Assembly (NCBI GenBank): GCA_947476325.1
Contig: CANJPZ010000001.1
Coordinates: 124,001-188,000, forward strand
DNA length: 64,000 nt
DNA from: Caulobacteraceae bacterium
GTDB taxonomy: Bacteria > Pseudomonadota > Alphaproteobacteria > Caulobacterales > Caulobacteraceae
Reading direction: 5' to 3'
The notes under the pieces are model-generated. The model made no database searches, was not told where the DNA came from, and worked only from the letters and a program-made list of their open reading frames with translations. Each line of letters begins with the position of its first letter. Within the stretch, counting starts at the first letter, position 1. Position numbers and translations under genes: made by a program. Shown here piece by piece: positions 1-10,872 of the stretch.

Positions 1-300
1 GGTGGCGATATTGCCATAACCGGTCAGCATGACGATTTTCGCGTCCGGCCGGGCCGCCTGCAGCGCCCGCACCACCTGCAGGCCGTTGCCGTCCTCCAGC
101 CGCATGTCCAGCACCGCGTAGGCCGGCGCCCGCGCGCGAACCTGGTTGATCGCTTCGGTGACAGACTCGGCCAGCACGGGTTCGAAGCCGCGAACCTCCA
201 GCGCCCGGCCCAGGCGGGTGCGTAAGGGCGCGTCATCATCCAGCAGCAGCAGGCTCTTGTCTGGCAGGGCCGCAATAATCTGCGTCAGGTCAGCCATCAT
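1..300 (-). CDS. regA: RegA/ActR/PrrA-type response regulator (partial, N-terminal part)
   Basis: Only the receiver domain is inside the window; the HTH output domain lies beyond base 1. The visible protein reads MMADLTQIIAALP, then the acidic pocket LLLLDDDAP, the phospho-acceptor region YAVLDMRLEDG and the Thr/Lys-side strand IVMLTGYGNIAT, which is close to the RegA/PrrA/ActR family. In that family it is the DNA-binding partner of the redox kinase RegB and controls respiration, carbon and nitrogen fixation and electron-transport genes. It follows regB on the same strand after 68 bases, so co-transcription is likely. Two adjacent ATGs (300, 297) follow AAAGAG. An in-frame ATG at 336 would add 12 residues but has no clear ribosome site. 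Confidence 0.88.
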   Translation of the reverse strand, partial: MMADLTQIIAALPDKSLLLLDDDAPLRTRLGRALEVRGFEPVLAESVTEAINQVRARAPAYAVLDMRLEDGNGLQVVRALQAARPDAKIVMLTGYGNIAT

Positions 301-368
301 CTCTTTCGCTGTGGATGAAGCGAGCGCTCCATTCATTGATCTATCTTGGAACCTGTTTTCGTCGCGCT

Positions 369-1757
369 TCAAGCGCCAAGCGACGAATAATCTCGCAGAA
401 CGGGCGCCTCGATGTCGCTGCGCGGCCAGCGTGCTGACACGACAGCGCCGCCACGCCGGACATTTTCAAAGGTCACACTGGCGCCTGACTTCTCAAGAAG
501 GGTCTTGGCGATAAACACGCCCAGCCCCATTCCCTCATGTCCCGAGCGCGACCCCTCGCCCGACGGCCGGGTGGTGACATAGGGCTGTCCGAGCCTCGAC
601 ATGACCTCGGGCGCGAAACCCTGCCCGTCATCCTGGACCTCGAGGATCACGGCCCGCTCATCGTAGCGGGCCCGGACAAGCACTTCGAGCTTGGCGAAAT
701 CGACGGCGTTGTCGATCAGGGTGGTCATGGCGTGGAGCATATCAGGAAGCCGCCGAATTTCCGGAGGCGCCTTCCCGGGCGGGCCCGATAAAACGCCCTC
801 GATGCGAATGTCACCGCCGATGTGCGGTTCGATTACCTCGTTGAGAAACTGGGCGAGGGTAAGCCGCTCGTGCATGGTGTCACGGGCCTCAGGCGCCTCG
901 GTCAATCGTCTGAGGATTTCCCGGCAGCGTTCGGCCTGCTGTACCAGCAGTTCTGCGTCGTCGCGCAGGGTGCCGGGTGCGGACTCGCGCGCCAGTTCCC
1001 TGGACACGATCTGGATGGTGGCCAGGGGGGCGCCCAGCTCGTGGGCCGCCGCTGCGGCCAGGGCCCCGAGCGCCGAAAGGCGCTGCTCTCGGGCCAGAAC
1101 CTGCTGCGCCACGTTCAGCGCGATTTCCATGCGCTCCGCTTCCTGCGAAGCGCGCCAGGCATAACTGGCCGTAAAGCCGATCGTGGACGCCAGGGCGACC
1201 GAGATACCGGTGCGATAGAGGGTCGGGAGCTTGATCAGCTCGTCCAGGGGCGCCGGTAGCGGCCAGGCCCAGAGGGACAGGGCGGCCACGCAGACAAATC
1301 CCAGCATCACCATGGCCAGTACATAGATCGATCGGGTCGCCGTCGCGGCCAGGGTGATGGGGGCCACGAGAAGAAAGGCGAACGGATTGGCGACGCCGCC
1401 CGTAAAGAATACCAGGCTCGAAAGCTGGACGGTATCGAAGGCCAGAATGGCGACGTTTTCCCAGTCGGCCGGCTGGCGCTGCCGCCTGTCGAGGCCATAA
1501 AGGACCAGATTGAGCGCCGCGCTGAGAAGCACAACAGGTGCGCACCAAAGCCAGGGAAATCTTACGCCGAGCGCCAGTGCTGCAAAGCCCAGCAAAATCG
1601 CCTGGCCTACAATTCCCCTCCAGCGCAGGGCAACAAGGGTGTGCAGACGCAGCCGACCACGGCCCGCGGCGAACGCCCAGGGAGCAAAGGCCTCGGCGGC
1701 GTAGTCTTGCGGGCCAGGCGGCGAAGGGCTATCGGGGCGGGCGGTTGAGGACGACAT
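369..1757 (-). CDS. regB: RegB/PrrB/ActS redox sensor histidine kinase
   Basis: A 462-residue membrane kinase. About six hydrophobic segments fill residues 46-203. They include GGVANPF at 120-126, matching the conserved quinone-sensing motif of RegB. The H-box AHELGAPLATI places the phospho-acceptor at His239. Cys278 in ERCREIL corresponds to the redox-active cysteine described for RegB. The ATPase domain has N-box LIDNAVDFA (347-355), DDGQGF (376-381) and GMGLGVF (409-415). In the family it autophosphorylates when the quinone pool is reduced and passes phosphate to RegA, encoded just downstream. A SCO1 gene is divergent from it, as in many regB loci. The ATG at 1757 is the natural start. Family assignment is firm; the target genes cannot be read from here. 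Confidence 0.93.
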   Translation of the reverse strand: MSSSTARPDSPSPPGPQDYAAEAFAPWAFAAGRGRLRLHTLVALRWRGIVGQAILLGFAALALGVRFPWLWCAPVVLLSAALNLVLYGLDRRQRQPADWENVAILAFDTVQLSSLVFFTGGVANPFAFLLVAPITLAATATRSIYVLAMVMLGFVCVAALSLWAWPLPAPLDELIKLPTLYRTGISVALASTIGFTASYAWRASQEAERMEIALNVAQQVLAREQRLSALGALAAAAAHELGAPLATIQIVSRELARESAPGTLRDDAELLVQQAERCREILRRLTEAPEARDTMHERLTLAQFLNEVIEPHIGGDIRIEGVLSGPPGKAPPEIRRLPDMLHAMTTLIDNAVDFAKLEVLVRARYDERAVILEVQDDGQGFAPEVMSRLGQPYVTTRPSGEGSRSGHEGMGLGVFIAKTLLEKSGASVTFENVRRGGAVVSARWPRSDIEAPVLRDYSSLGA

Positions 1758-1822
1758 GGGGGCGTAAGCTTCGCCCGTCCTGACCGCCCTGTCACCTGTC
1801 CGCCAGCAAGAGGCCGCCCAAT

Positions 1823-2404
1823 ATGCTCACGCGTCGCGCCGTCTGGCTCCCGGTCGCCGTTTTGGGCCTTTCGGCCTGTCGGCCCCGGAGCCGTACGACA
1901 AGTGTGGCGATTGACGGCCCATCCGCCGTGGGCGGGCCCTTCCAGCTGGTCGACGCCGACGGCCATCCCGTCACGGAGGCCGTGCTTAAGGGCAAATGGA
2001 CAGCTGTCTATTTCGGGTACACCTATTGCCCGGACGTCTGCCCGACCACGCTGCAGGCCTTGAAGGAGGGGCTCGAAAAGCTGGGCGCCCGCGGCAAGGA
2101 CGTTCAGTCCATTCTGATCAGTGTCGACCCCGACCACGACACGCCAGCGGTCATGAAGGCCTATGTCGACAATCCTGGCTTTCCGGCCGGCCTGAAGGGG
2201 TTCACCGGCTCCGTTGACCAGATCAAGGCGGCGGCCAAGGCCTACAAGGTGTTTTACGAGAAAGGGCCTGACGGTCTGGTGCAGCACCAGTCGATCATTT
2301 TCCTGATGGACCCCCAGGGCCGTCTGGCCCGGCCGCTCACCGGCGAGCAGTCGCCGAGCGAGATTGCCGCGCAAATAGGCGATGCCATGCGTCAGGCGAG
2401 CTGA
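1823..2404 (+). CDS. SCO1/SenC family copper chaperone lipoprotein
   Basis: A 193-residue thioredoxin-fold protein of the SCO1/SenC/PrrC family, which delivers copper to the CuA or CuB site of cytochrome oxidase in the periplasm. It has a short lipoprotein signal ending LSAC (Cys19). The copper motif CPDVCP gives Cys69 and Cys73, and the third ligand is His155 in QHQSIIF. The SVDPDHDTP stretch is typical of the family. It is transcribed away from regB with 65 bases between the start codons, which must hold both promoters. The regB-senC-regA association is a known arrangement in Rhodobacter and relatives, linking oxidase assembly to redox sensing. No other reading is likely. Confidence 0.92.
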   Translation: MLTRRAVWLPVAVLGLSACRPRSRTTSVAIDGPSAVGGPFQLVDADGHPVTEAVLKGKWTAVYFGYTYCPDVCPTTLQALKEGLEKLGARGKDVQSILISVDPDHDTPAVMKAYVDNPGFPAGLKGFTGSVDQIKAAAKAYKVFYEKGPDGLVQHQSIIFLMDPQGRLARPLTGEQSPSEIAAQIGDAMRQAS

Positions 2405-2492
2405 TCGGGCCGAAAAGGCACTTGCAACCATTTGCCGCTAGACTCTTTTTTGTGTGCGCGTGCTATGCTGCGACGCAACAAAAGGAGTGCGC

Positions 2493-3791
2493 ATGCTCTA
2501 CGCAATGCACGAAGCGGCCTATTACGCCTCTGGTCCCTGGCGGACGCTGGCACGCGCCGCGCGCGATTTCTGGTCCTCGCCGGTCAATCCGGCGGCCGAC
2601 AGCCATCTGGGCCGGACCATATCGGCCGGAGCGGATCTGTTTTCCAGCGTGACCCGCCGGTACGGCAAGCCGGACTGGAATATCAATTCGATCGAGGTCA
2701 ACGGCCACCCGGTGCGGGTGCGGCCGACCACGGTCTGGGAAAGCCCCTGGTGCAAACTGGTGCAGTTCGACCGAGACATGGCCGATATGCGCCGGGCCGG
2801 CCACCGCGAGCTGGATCCGGCCATCCTGATCGTCGCGCCCCTGTCCGGCCACTATGCGACCTTGCTGCGCGGCACGGTCGAGGCCTTCCTGCCCGACCAC
2901 GCGGTATTCATCACCGACTGGACCAACGCCCGCGAGGTATCGGTCCTGGAAGGCGGGTTCGATTTCCACGACTATGTCGATCACGTGCGGGAAATGCTTC
3001 GGGCCCTGGGTCCGCGCCCCCACGTCCTGGCCGTTTGTCAGCCAGGCCCGGCGGTTCTGACCGCTGCGGCCCTGATGAGCGAGGACAACGATCCGTCCCG
3101 CCCGGCCAGCATGACCATCATGGGCTCGCCCATCGATGCGCGGCTGTCGCCGACGGTGACCAACAAGCTGGCCGAGGAGCGGCCGTTCACCTGGTTCCAG
3201 AAGCAGATGATCTACACCGTCCCGCCGCCCTATGTTGGCGCCGGGCGCAAGGTCTATCCGGGCTTTGTCCAGCTCTACAGCTTCATGTCGATGAACGCCG
3301 ACAAGCACAAGGAAGCCCATAAGCGCTATTTCGAGGACCTGGTGAAAGGCGACGGCGATTCCGCCGACAAGCACCGAGAGTTCTACGACGAGTATCTGTC
3401 CGTGCTCGACCTGCCGGAAGAATTCTATCTTCAGACCATCGACATCGTGTTCCAGAAGCACGCCCTGCCCAAGGGGGAGCTGTATCATCGCGGCCGGCTG
3501 GTGGATTGCTCCAAGATCACCGACATCGCCTTGCTGACGGTCGAGGGTGAACACGACGATATCTCTGGCATTGGTCAGACCCAGGCGGCGCACAAACTAT
3601 GCTCGGGCCTGCCGGACGAAATGAAGGTCGACTATATCCAGCCCGGAGTCGGTCACTATGGCGTATTCAACGGCCGCCGGTTCAAGAGCGAGATCTATCC
3701 TCGCGTGAAAGATTTCACCTATCGCTGGGATCCGCCGATGCAGCCCCAGGCCCGTCCCGCGCTGACAGTGGTCGGCGGCGGCAAGGGGTAG
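2493..3791 (+). CDS. phaZ: Intracellular poly(3-hydroxybutyrate) depolymerase
   Basis: A 432-residue protein of the PhaZ1-type intracellular PHB depolymerases, which mobilise stored polyester in cytoplasmic granules. The N-terminal MLYAMHEAAYYASGPWR and the core TDWTNARE are hallmark stretches. In place of a lipase-box serine it has VCQPGPAVL with Cys182, the expected catalytic cysteine (Cys183 in the Ralstonia enzyme). A late Asp (GEHDDISG) and His (GVGHYGVF) complete a triad. The start at 2493 is chosen because AAGGAG at 2482-2487 precedes it and it gives the family N-terminus; an upstream in-frame ATG at 2454 would add 13 atypical residues. There is no signal peptide, as expected for an intracellular enzyme. 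It converges on metK. Confidence 0.93.
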   Translation: MLYAMHEAAYYASGPWRTLARAARDFWSSPVNPAADSHLGRTISAGADLFSSVTRRYGKPDWNINSIEVNGHPVRVRPTTVWESPWCKLVQFDRDMADMRRAGHRELDPAILIVAPLSGHYATLLRGTVEAFLPDHAVFITDWTNAREVSVLEGGFDFHDYVDHVREMLRALGPRPHVLAVCQPGPAVLTAAALMSEDNDPSRPASMTIMGSPIDARLSPTVTNKLAEERPFTWFQKQMIYTVPPPYVGAGRKVYPGFVQLYSFMSMNADKHKEAHKRYFEDLVKGDGDSADKHREFYDEYLSVLDLPEEFYLQTIDIVFQKHALPKGELYHRGRLVDCSKITDIALLTVEGEHDDISGIGQTQAAHKLCSGLPDEMKVDYIQPGVGHYGVFNGRRFKSEIYPRVKDFTYRWDPPMQPQARPALTVVGGGKG

Positions 3792-3800
3792 CGGCAGGAC

Positions 3801-3827
3801 CATCCCTTCCCGGGAAGGGGAGGGATG
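3801..3827. terminator. Probable bidirectional hairpin terminator between phaZ and metK
   Basis: The 42 bases between the convergent phaZ and metK stop codons contain CATCCCTTCCC facing GGGAAGG and AGGGATG, a GC-rich near-perfect stem. There is no strong T-tract on either side, so termination strength is uncertain. Confidence 0.45.
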
Positions 3828-3833
3828 AATAAC

Positions 3834-5054
3834 CTAGGCCAGACCCTTCAGTTCGCTGGTCAGGTTGGTGCGCTCCCATGAGAAGCCGCCATCGTTGTCG
3901 GGCGTACGGCCAAAGTGACCGTAGGCCGCCGCGCGGGCGTAGATCGGCTTGTTGAGGCCGAGCGTCTCGCGGATGGCTTGCGGCGTGCAGCCGCCGACCA
4001 GTTCGGGCAGAACCTTTTCCAGCAGGGCAGCGTCGACCCGGCCGGTGTCGTGCAGATCGACATAGAAGCTGAGCGGCTTGGCCAGGCCGATCGCATAGGC
4101 GATCTGGATGGTGCATTTGTCGGCAAGGCCAGCCGCCACGACGTTTTTGGCCAGGTAGCGGCAGATATAGGCGGCCGAGCGGTCGACCTTGGTTGGATCC
4201 TTGCCTGAAAAGGCGCCGCCGCCGTGGGGCGCCGCGCCGCCGTAAGTATCGACAATGATCTTGCGGCCGGTGACGCCCGCGTCGCCGTCCGGTCCGCCGA
4301 TTTCAAAACGGCCGGTCGGGTTGCAGATCCACTGGGTCTTTTTGGTGATCATGCCTTCGGGGAAGACATCCAGAATGTGCGGCTTGATATAGTCCAGCAC
4401 GCGCTTGGATGTAGCCATCTTGCCGTCGATTCGCTTGTCGTGCTGGTGACTGACCAGAACGGTGAGGACGCGGACCGGTTTGCCATTTTCATAGAGCACG
4501 GTGACCTGGCTCTTGGCGTCGGGCTGAAGGTGCGAAAGCTCGCCGGAATGGCGCTTTTTAGCCAGAACGCTGAGGATGTCATGGCTCCACTGCAGGGTGG
4601 CCGGCATCAGCTGGGGCGTTTCGTTGGTGGCGTAGCCGAACATGATGCCCTGGTCGCCGGCGCCCTCATCTTTTTTCTCAGAGGCGTCCACGCCCTGGGC
4701 GATATGGGCCGATTGGCCGTGCAAGTAGTTGGCGAACTTGGCTTTGTTCCAGTGGAAGCCCTTTTGCTCGTAGCCGATGTCCTTGACGGCGGCGCGAACC
4801 TTGGGCTCCAGGCTGGACAGGATTTCCTTGGTGAAGGCCTTGTTCTGCGCCGCCGAGTTTCCTTTCTGGCCCGCCCGCACTTCGCCGGCCAGGACGACGC
4901 GATTGGTTGTGACCAGAGTCTCGCAAGCTACGCGAGCCTCTGGGTCCTTGGACAGAAATGCGTCAACGACGGTGTCGGAGATGCGATCCGCAACCTTGTC
5001 CGGGTGGCCTTCCGAAACGCTTTCGCTGGTAAAGACATAGGACGGACGGATCAC
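3834..5054 (-). CDS. metK: S-adenosylmethionine synthetase
   Basis: Makes SAM from methionine and ATP in the cytosol. The protein opens [19 protein letters not shown], with the catalytic His in GHPDK. It continues with the MetK core [28 protein letters not shown] and [16 protein letters not shown]. From the chosen GTG at 5054 it has 406 residues, slightly longer than the usual 380-400. That GTG is preceded by GAGGAG with seven bases of spacing; the open frame extends further upstream to 5102 but without family similarity. The upstream region carries a 20-bp palindrome at 5121-5140 that is also found upstream of ahcY. It is the last gene of the long minus-strand run starting at tsaB. Confidence 0.96.
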   Translation of the reverse strand: MIRPSYVFTSESVSEGHPDKVADRISDTVVDAFLSKDPEARVACETLVTTNRVVLAGEVRAGQKGNSAAQNKAFTKEILSSLEPKVRAAVKDIGYEQKGFHWNKAKFANYLHGQSAHIAQGVDASEKKDEGAGDQGIMFGYATNETPQLMPATLQWSHDILSVLAKKRHSGELSHLQPDAKSQVTVLYENGKPVRVLTVLVSHQHDKRIDGKMATSKRVLDYIKPHILDVFPEGMITKKTQWICNPTGRFEIGGPDGDAGVTGRKIIVDTYGGAAPHGGGAFSGKDPTKVDRSAAYICRYLAKNVVAAGLADKCTIQIAYAIGLAKPLSFYVDLHDTGRVDAALLEKVLPELVGGCTPQAIRETLGLNKPIYARAAAYGHFGRTPDNDGGFSWERTNLTSELKGLA

Positions 5055-5120
5055 CGGCGGACTCCTCAAAAAAGAGCCGCCTGCACAGGTCGCGGGCGGC
5101 AAAAACCATGTTTCCGCACC

Positions 5121-5140
5121 ATATAAAGATATGTTTATAT
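5121..5140. promoter_or_regulatory. AT-rich palindromic operator upstream of metK
   Basis: ATATAAAGATATGTTTATAT is a 20-bp near-perfect palindrome, about 66 bases upstream of the metK start, in otherwise GC-rich DNA. A closely related site, ATATAAAGATATCCTTATGT, lies 69 bases upstream of ahcY at 36600-36619. Sharing between the SAM-making and SAH-recycling genes suggests one regulator. ArsR-type SahR regulators of methionine metabolism are known in Proteobacteria and are my best guess, but no such regulator gene is in the window. The match between the two sites is seen directly; the regulator is inferred. Confidence 0.65.
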
Positions 5141-5178
5141 CCGCAAGCGGAGAGCCGAAATTCAGTGATCTGGGCCGA

Positions 5179-5601
5179 TCAGGCGATTTCCAGATCGTCT
5201 TCCTCGGCCATGGTGCGGACCAGATCGAGTATCCGGCGACGCAGGCGTGACTTCTTCACCTTGGGGAAAACAGCGGCCAGTTCGAGGCCCTCGTTGGTCA
5301 TCAGGAAGTCGTGAACAAAGGCGTCCGGGGCGGAGTCATAGGCGCTTGCCGAGGTCGGATCGTTCAGGCCCTCGAAAAAGAAGGCGACAGGCGTCTGCAG
5401 CGAACGGGCGATTTCATAGAGCTTGGACGCGCTGACCCGATTGGCCCCGCGCTCGTACTTCTGGACTTGCTGGAAGGTGAGCCCAAGATCATCGGCCAGC
5501 TTTTCCTGACTCACGCCAAGGCTGCGGCGGCGCATACGAATCCTGCCACCAACATAGAGGTCTACGGGGTTGGGAGTTTTTTCAGCGTCGTCTTTTGCCA
5601 T
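5179..5601 (-). CDS. XRE/Cro-type helix-turn-helix transcriptional regulator
   Basis: A 140-residue protein. The N-terminal half is an XRE-type [22 protein letters not shown], then [21 protein letters not shown], about residues 18-72. The C-terminal half is acidic and helical with no recognised sensor domain. This small HTH family is common in Caulobacterales, where several members influence cell cycle or stationary-phase genes; the targets of this one are unknown. It sits between lnt and metK in the same orientation. The ATG at 5601 is preferred; a GTG immediately before it is also in frame. Confidence 0.85.
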   Translation of the reverse strand: MAKDDAEKTPNPVDLYVGGRIRMRRRSLGVSQEKLADDLGLTFQQVQKYERGANRVSASKLYEIARSLQTPVAFFFEGLNDPTSASAYDSAPDAFVHDFLMTNEGLELAAVFPKVKKSRLRRRILDLVRTMAEEDDLEIA

Positions 5602-5665
5602 CACACCGGTCTATCTGTTATCGTTTCAACACCTTGGGGCATTGTCGGCCCGAAAGGCCAAATTG

Positions 5666-7243
5666 TCACGCCCGCACTCGTCTGCCCAGCGCGATCGCGC
5701 CCAAGGCGAGCAGGGAAATCAGCAACATGCCTGCGAACGCCCCATCGCCGTAACGCCGGTAGGCCGTATCAAACTGAACAGTGTTTATCGCAACGTCAAC
5801 AACCCCCATCGCGCCCAGGCCGAGCGATCGGCCGTCTGCCGGGCGGCCATGGGCGTCGATTACGGCGCTGACGCCATTGGGGGTTGAGCGCACCATCATT
5901 AACCCCTCCTCGATGGCCCGGTAGCTCGACAGATTGAAGTTCTGCAGCGGACCCGAGGTCGCGCCAAACCAGCTGTCGTTCGACAGGTTGACGATCAAAT
6001 CGGCGCGGCGACCGGACAGCCTTTCGCCGTGGCGGGTGAAGCCCGGAAACAGGCTCTCGTAGCAGATCAGGGGCTGAATCGTGACGGGCCCGATCCCGAG
6101 CGGGGCGGGCGGCGGCCCGATATCAAAATCGCCGGGCGCCGGCACAAGGTGCTCGATGCCCAAAGCCTTGAGAAAGGGCGGCATGTATTCACCGAACGGC
6201 ACCAGCCGGTGCTTGTCATAGAGGCCCACTGGCGCCAGGCTGTCGACTGTTCGGCGAACGGCGATCAAGGAATTGTAAAATATTGGCTTTTCCGTGCTCC
6301 CGCGGACATCGTACCCGCCGAATACCAGGGTCTGGCCCGGACTGAGCGCCTCAGTGATCGCCGACCGGGCCGGCCCGCCGTCGGTCAGGATTTCACCGAT
6401 CGACCGGGGTAGTGCGCCTTCCGGCCAGAAGACAAGTTGCGGCGGCGCGCCGCCGCTGGAGGGCTGGGCTGTGAGAGCCGCATAGCGGTCCAGCATGGTG
6501 CGGTAGAGCGGGTCGGGGTAGCGATCCACTTCGGGGAAATTGGCCTGCACGATTCGCAAGGTGACCGGACGGCCGGGATGGTCCGGCGCGGAGCGAAGAT
6601 AGGCGGCCCCGAACCCGGCCATGCTGGCCAGGGTCAGGGCGGCCAGCCCCGTCGCGATCCAGCTCGAACGCCGCTTTGGATTAACCACCAGAAGAGCCGG
6701 TGTGACTGCGATCGCCAGGGTCATCCAGGTCAGGCCATAGACACCGACAATCGATGCGGACTGCGACATCATGCCGCCCGCCCGCCAGGTCTCGCCTGGA
6801 AGATTCCACGGAAAGCCGGTCAGGAGGTGCCCGCGCAACCACTCCAGCGAGGCGAATGCTCCCGCAAACCATACAACCGTCAGGGGATTGTCGCGACGGC
6901 CGGCGCGGAAGACCAGGCCCGCCAGCCCCCAGAACAGGGCCAGACCCCCGGCCAGCAGCGCGACCGCGAAGGGCGCCATCCAGCCGAAGGTGGCGGCATC
7001 GACCTGAAAGGCCTCGAACACCCACCAGCAGCTGACGGCGAAATAGGCCGTTCCCGCCAGCCATGCCCGCCAGAACGCGTCGCGCAGCGACGGCGCAGAC
7101 TGGCATAAGAGCAGGAGCCCGGCATGGCCCAGCAGCCCGGGCAAAAATCCGGTCGGCGGATGAGCCAGGCCGGCGGCCAGGCCGCACAGCGGCGCGACGG
7201 CCCAAACCGGTGCGCGGCGCAAGGCCTGAAAGACTTGGTTCAA
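5666..7243 (-). CDS. lnt: Apolipoprotein N-acyltransferase
   Basis: An inner-membrane enzyme that adds the third acyl chain to lipoproteins. It has 525 residues: about seven hydrophobic segments up to residue ~215, then a nitrilase-type periplasmic domain. The catalytic triad is visible as Glu275 (FWPEGALPR), Lys344 (YDKHRLVPFGEYMP) and Cys394 (LICYESLFP), spaced as in the E. coli enzyme. The likely start is TTG at 7243, overlapping the corC stop as TTGA, which indicates translational coupling. A final hydrophobic stretch lies near the C-terminus. The corC-lnt order is widely conserved in Proteobacteria. Confidence 0.95.
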   Translation of the reverse strand: MNQVFQALRRAPVWAVAPLCGLAAGLAHPPTGFLPGLLGHAGLLLLCQSAPSLRDAFWRAWLAGTAYFAVSCWWVFEAFQVDAATFGWMAPFAVALLAGGLALFWGLAGLVFRAGRRDNPLTVVWFAGAFASLEWLRGHLLTGFPWNLPGETWRAGGMMSQSASIVGVYGLTWMTLAIAVTPALLVVNPKRRSSWIATGLAALTLASMAGFGAAYLRSAPDHPGRPVTLRIVQANFPEVDRYPDPLYRTMLDRYAALTAQPSSGGAPPQLVFWPEGALPRSIGEILTDGGPARSAITEALSPGQTLVFGGYDVRGSTEKPIFYNSLIAVRRTVDSLAPVGLYDKHRLVPFGEYMPPFLKALGIEHLVPAPGDFDIGPPPAPLGIGPVTIQPLICYESLFPGFTRHGERLSGRRADLIVNLSNDSWFGATSGPLQNFNLSSYRAIEEGLMMVRSTPNGVSAVIDAHGRPADGRSLGLGAMGVVDVAINTVQFDTAYRRYGDGAFAGMLLISLLALGAIALGRRVRA

Positions 7244-8082
7244 GACTCGCCGCTATCCGCTACGGGCCGGGCGTCGCGCAGCCGGACGCGGCCCACCCGT
7301 CTGGGATCAGCCTCAATCACCTCGAACTCAAAACCCAGCGGATGGCTGATGATCTCGCCGCGCTGGGGCACCCGGCCGGCCAGGGCGCTGACCAGGCCGC
7401 CAACTGTGTCGATTTCTTCCTCGAGATCGGGCGGCGTCAGATCCAGACCAATAACCTCGTGCAGGTCTTCCAGCGAAACCCGTCCATCCGCTTCATAAAG
7501 ACCGCCGCCGCGCACCAGGACCCGGACGCGGCTGGTCTCGTCGTGCTCGTCATCGATCTCGCCGACAACAGCCTCGACCAGATCTTCCATGGTCACCAGG
7601 CCGTCGGCGCCGCCGAATTCATCGATCACCACCGCCATATGCAGGCGAAAGGTCTGCATGGTGGCCAGAAGCGCGCTGGCCGGCATGGAGGGTGGCACAT
7701 AGAGCAGATCGCGTTTCAGGCGGGCCAGAACCGCCTCACCCGCTGCCGGCCGGCCGGTTTCGCCGGCGATCAGCTTGAACACGTCCTTGACGTGAACCAC
7801 GCCCACCGGATCATCGAGCGTCTCGCGATAGACCGGCATGCGCGAATGTTCGGATTCGACAAACTCTGCCAGCAGTTCTGAAAACGGGATCGAGACCTCG
7901 ACGGCGACGATGTCGGCGCGCGGCGTCATCACATCGGCCACGCGCAGGGACTTGAAGGCCTCGGCGGAATCGACAAGGTCGTCGACCTCATCAGACTCGC
8001 CGCTGTCGATGGATCGGGCGCCGCGGCCAAGCAGGCGACCAATCAGGCCGCGTGGGCGGGAAGGAGATTCGTCACTCGCCAT
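7240..8082 (-). CDS. corC: CorC/HlyC-family CBS-domain protein
   Basis: A 280-residue soluble protein with a CBS pair starting at [16 protein letters not shown] (about residues 45-185), followed by a CorC_HlyC domain ([16 protein letters not shown] to the end). Family members are associated with magnesium/cobalt efflux or envelope functions; the exact role is unsettled. It lacks the DUF21 membrane domain found in longer relatives. It lies two bases after ybeY and overlaps lnt by four bases, so it is part of the same transcription unit. The ATG at 8082 gives the usual N-terminus. Confidence 0.9.
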   Translation of the reverse strand: MASDESPSRPRGLIGRLLGRGARSIDSGESDEVDDLVDSAEAFKSLRVADVMTPRADIVAVEVSIPFSELLAEFVESEHSRMPVYRETLDDPVGVVHVKDVFKLIAGETGRPAAGEAVLARLKRDLLYVPPSMPASALLATMQTFRLHMAVVIDEFGGADGLVTMEDLVEAVVGEIDDEHDETSRVRVLVRGGGLYEADGRVSLEDLHEVIGLDLTPPDLEEEIDTVGGLVSALAGRVPQRGEIISHPLGFEFEVIEADPRRVGRVRLRDARPVADSGES

Positions 8083-8084
8083 GT

Positions 8085-8549
8085 TCAGCCGGGCGTGTCC
8101 GTCCAGGAATAGGGGTCTGGAACGCCCAGACCGGCCAGGATGTCGCGTTCAAGGCTTTCCATCGCCTCGGCGTCCGCGTCGTTGAGGTGATCATAGCCGA
8201 GAAGATGCAGGACGCCATGGGCTACAAGGTGCGACAGGTGATGGCTGAGCGGTTTGCCCTGTTCGGCGGCCTCGGACGCACAGACGCCGAAGGCCAGGGC
8301 GATGTCGCCCAGATGGGGGGCCATGTCGGCGCCGGCCGGAAAGGACAGGACATTGGTCGGCTTGTCCTTGCCCAGAAACCGGCCATTGAGCTCACGCACC
8401 GCCTCATCACCGGTCAGCAACACGACGATGTCGGCGTCGGTTCCGGAGGCAAGACGCCCAAGAACAGCGGTCGCCGCGCGCTCCACAACCGCCTCGCAGT
8501 CCGGGACCGCGCCCCGCCAGGCCTCGACCTCAACTTCCACGTCGATCAT
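8085..8549 (-). CDS. ybeY: Endoribonuclease YbeY (16S rRNA maturation)
   Basis: A 154-residue metalloprotein of the UPF0054 family, needed for 16S rRNA 3'-end maturation and 70S ribosome quality control. The zinc motif HGVLHLLGYDH supplies His111, His115 and His121. The upstream TNVLSFP and GDIALA segments are also diagnostic. The start overlaps the phoH stop as ATGA, indicating coupled translation. phoH-ybeY-corC-lnt is a classic conserved order. Confidence 0.95.
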   Translation of the reverse strand: MIDVEVEVEAWRGAVPDCEAVVERAATAVLGRLASGTDADIVVLLTGDEAVRELNGRFLGKDKPTNVLSFPAGADMAPHLGDIALAFGVCASEAAEQGKPLSHHLSHLVAHGVLHLLGYDHLNDADAEAMESLERDILAGLGVPDPYSWTDTPG

Positions 8550-9501
8550 TTGGCTTCGGCGTCGTAGGCGCGCACGATACGCTCGACCAGCGGATGGCGA
8601 ACCACGTCGGCGGCGGTGAATCGAGCAATGGCCACGCCCTCGACGCCGTCCAGCAGGCCAAGCGCATGGGCCAGGCCCGAATCGCGGGGGTTCAGCAGGT
8701 CGATCTGGGTCGGATCGCCGGTCACCACCATGCGCGCACCTTCGCCCAGCCGGGTCAGCACCATCTTCATCTGCAGGCGCGAGGCGTTCTGGGCCTCATC
8801 GACGATGACATAGGCGTGGTTCAGGGTGCGGCCGCGCATGAAGGCGATGGGCGCAACCTCGATCTCGCCCTTGTCGCGCCGCCGCCGCAGCTGTTCGGGG
8901 CCCATGATGTCGTTCAACGCCTCCCAGACGGGAGCCATATAGGGATCGACCTTTTCAGTCAGGTCTCCAGGCAGGAACCCGAGCTTTTCGCCGGCTTCGA
9001 CGGCCGGCCGGGTGACGATCAGCCGGTCGACCTCGCCGCGCATCAGCAGACCCGCGCCATGGGCCACAGCCAGAAAGGTCTTGCCGACGCCAGCGGGACC
9101 GACCCCGAACACCAGATCATACTTGCCGAGCAGCTCGATGTAGGCCGCCTGGGCGGCAGTCTTGGGACCGACCCCGCCGGTGCGGCGAGCGGCGGGCGTT
9201 TTCGAAGCGGGACCGCCGGGAAAGTGTCCCGAGCGCGCATTGGCGATAGCGACGCGCACCTGGGCCTCGGCCACGGCCTCTCCGGCGGTCGCGGTGTCGG
9301 CCAGGGCAGCGATGACTTCCTTGACCCGGGCCCGATCGCGGGCGTGGCCGGCGATGGAGATCCCGCCGCCGGGCGCCTCGATCAGCACAGAGAAGGCATC
9401 CTCGATCAGGGCCGTATGGCGGCTGTTCGGACCGCAGACGGCGCGCAGCGCCTTGTCGGGCAAGGCGACGAATTCGGATTCAGAGCGAGGCGCGCCCCTG
9501 G

Positions 9502-9505
<4 letters not shown>
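8546..9505 (-). CDS. phoH: PhoH-like ATPase
   Basis: A 319-residue cytosolic P-loop protein of the PhoH family, probably an RNA helicase-like ATPase acting with YbeY in RNA metabolism. The Walker A motif GPAGVGKT is at 136-143 and the Walker B motif VIVDEAQN ends near 240. Family signatures [11 protein letters not shown] and [11 protein letters not shown] follow. The N-terminal ~120 residues form the variable domain. The GTG start at 9505 overlaps the miaB stop as GTGA. Confidence 0.94.
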
Positions 9506-10848
<1,343 letters not shown>

Positions 10849-10872
10849 CGGGGCCTTATGAGCGCTCGGGGC

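Noticed and set aside
5055-5178. A SAM riboswitch in the metK leader
   Set aside because: I looked for SAM-II-like pairing because it occurs in alphaproteobacteria, but the leader is dominated by the AT palindrome and I could not build the pseudoknot by eye. A covariance-model search would decide.
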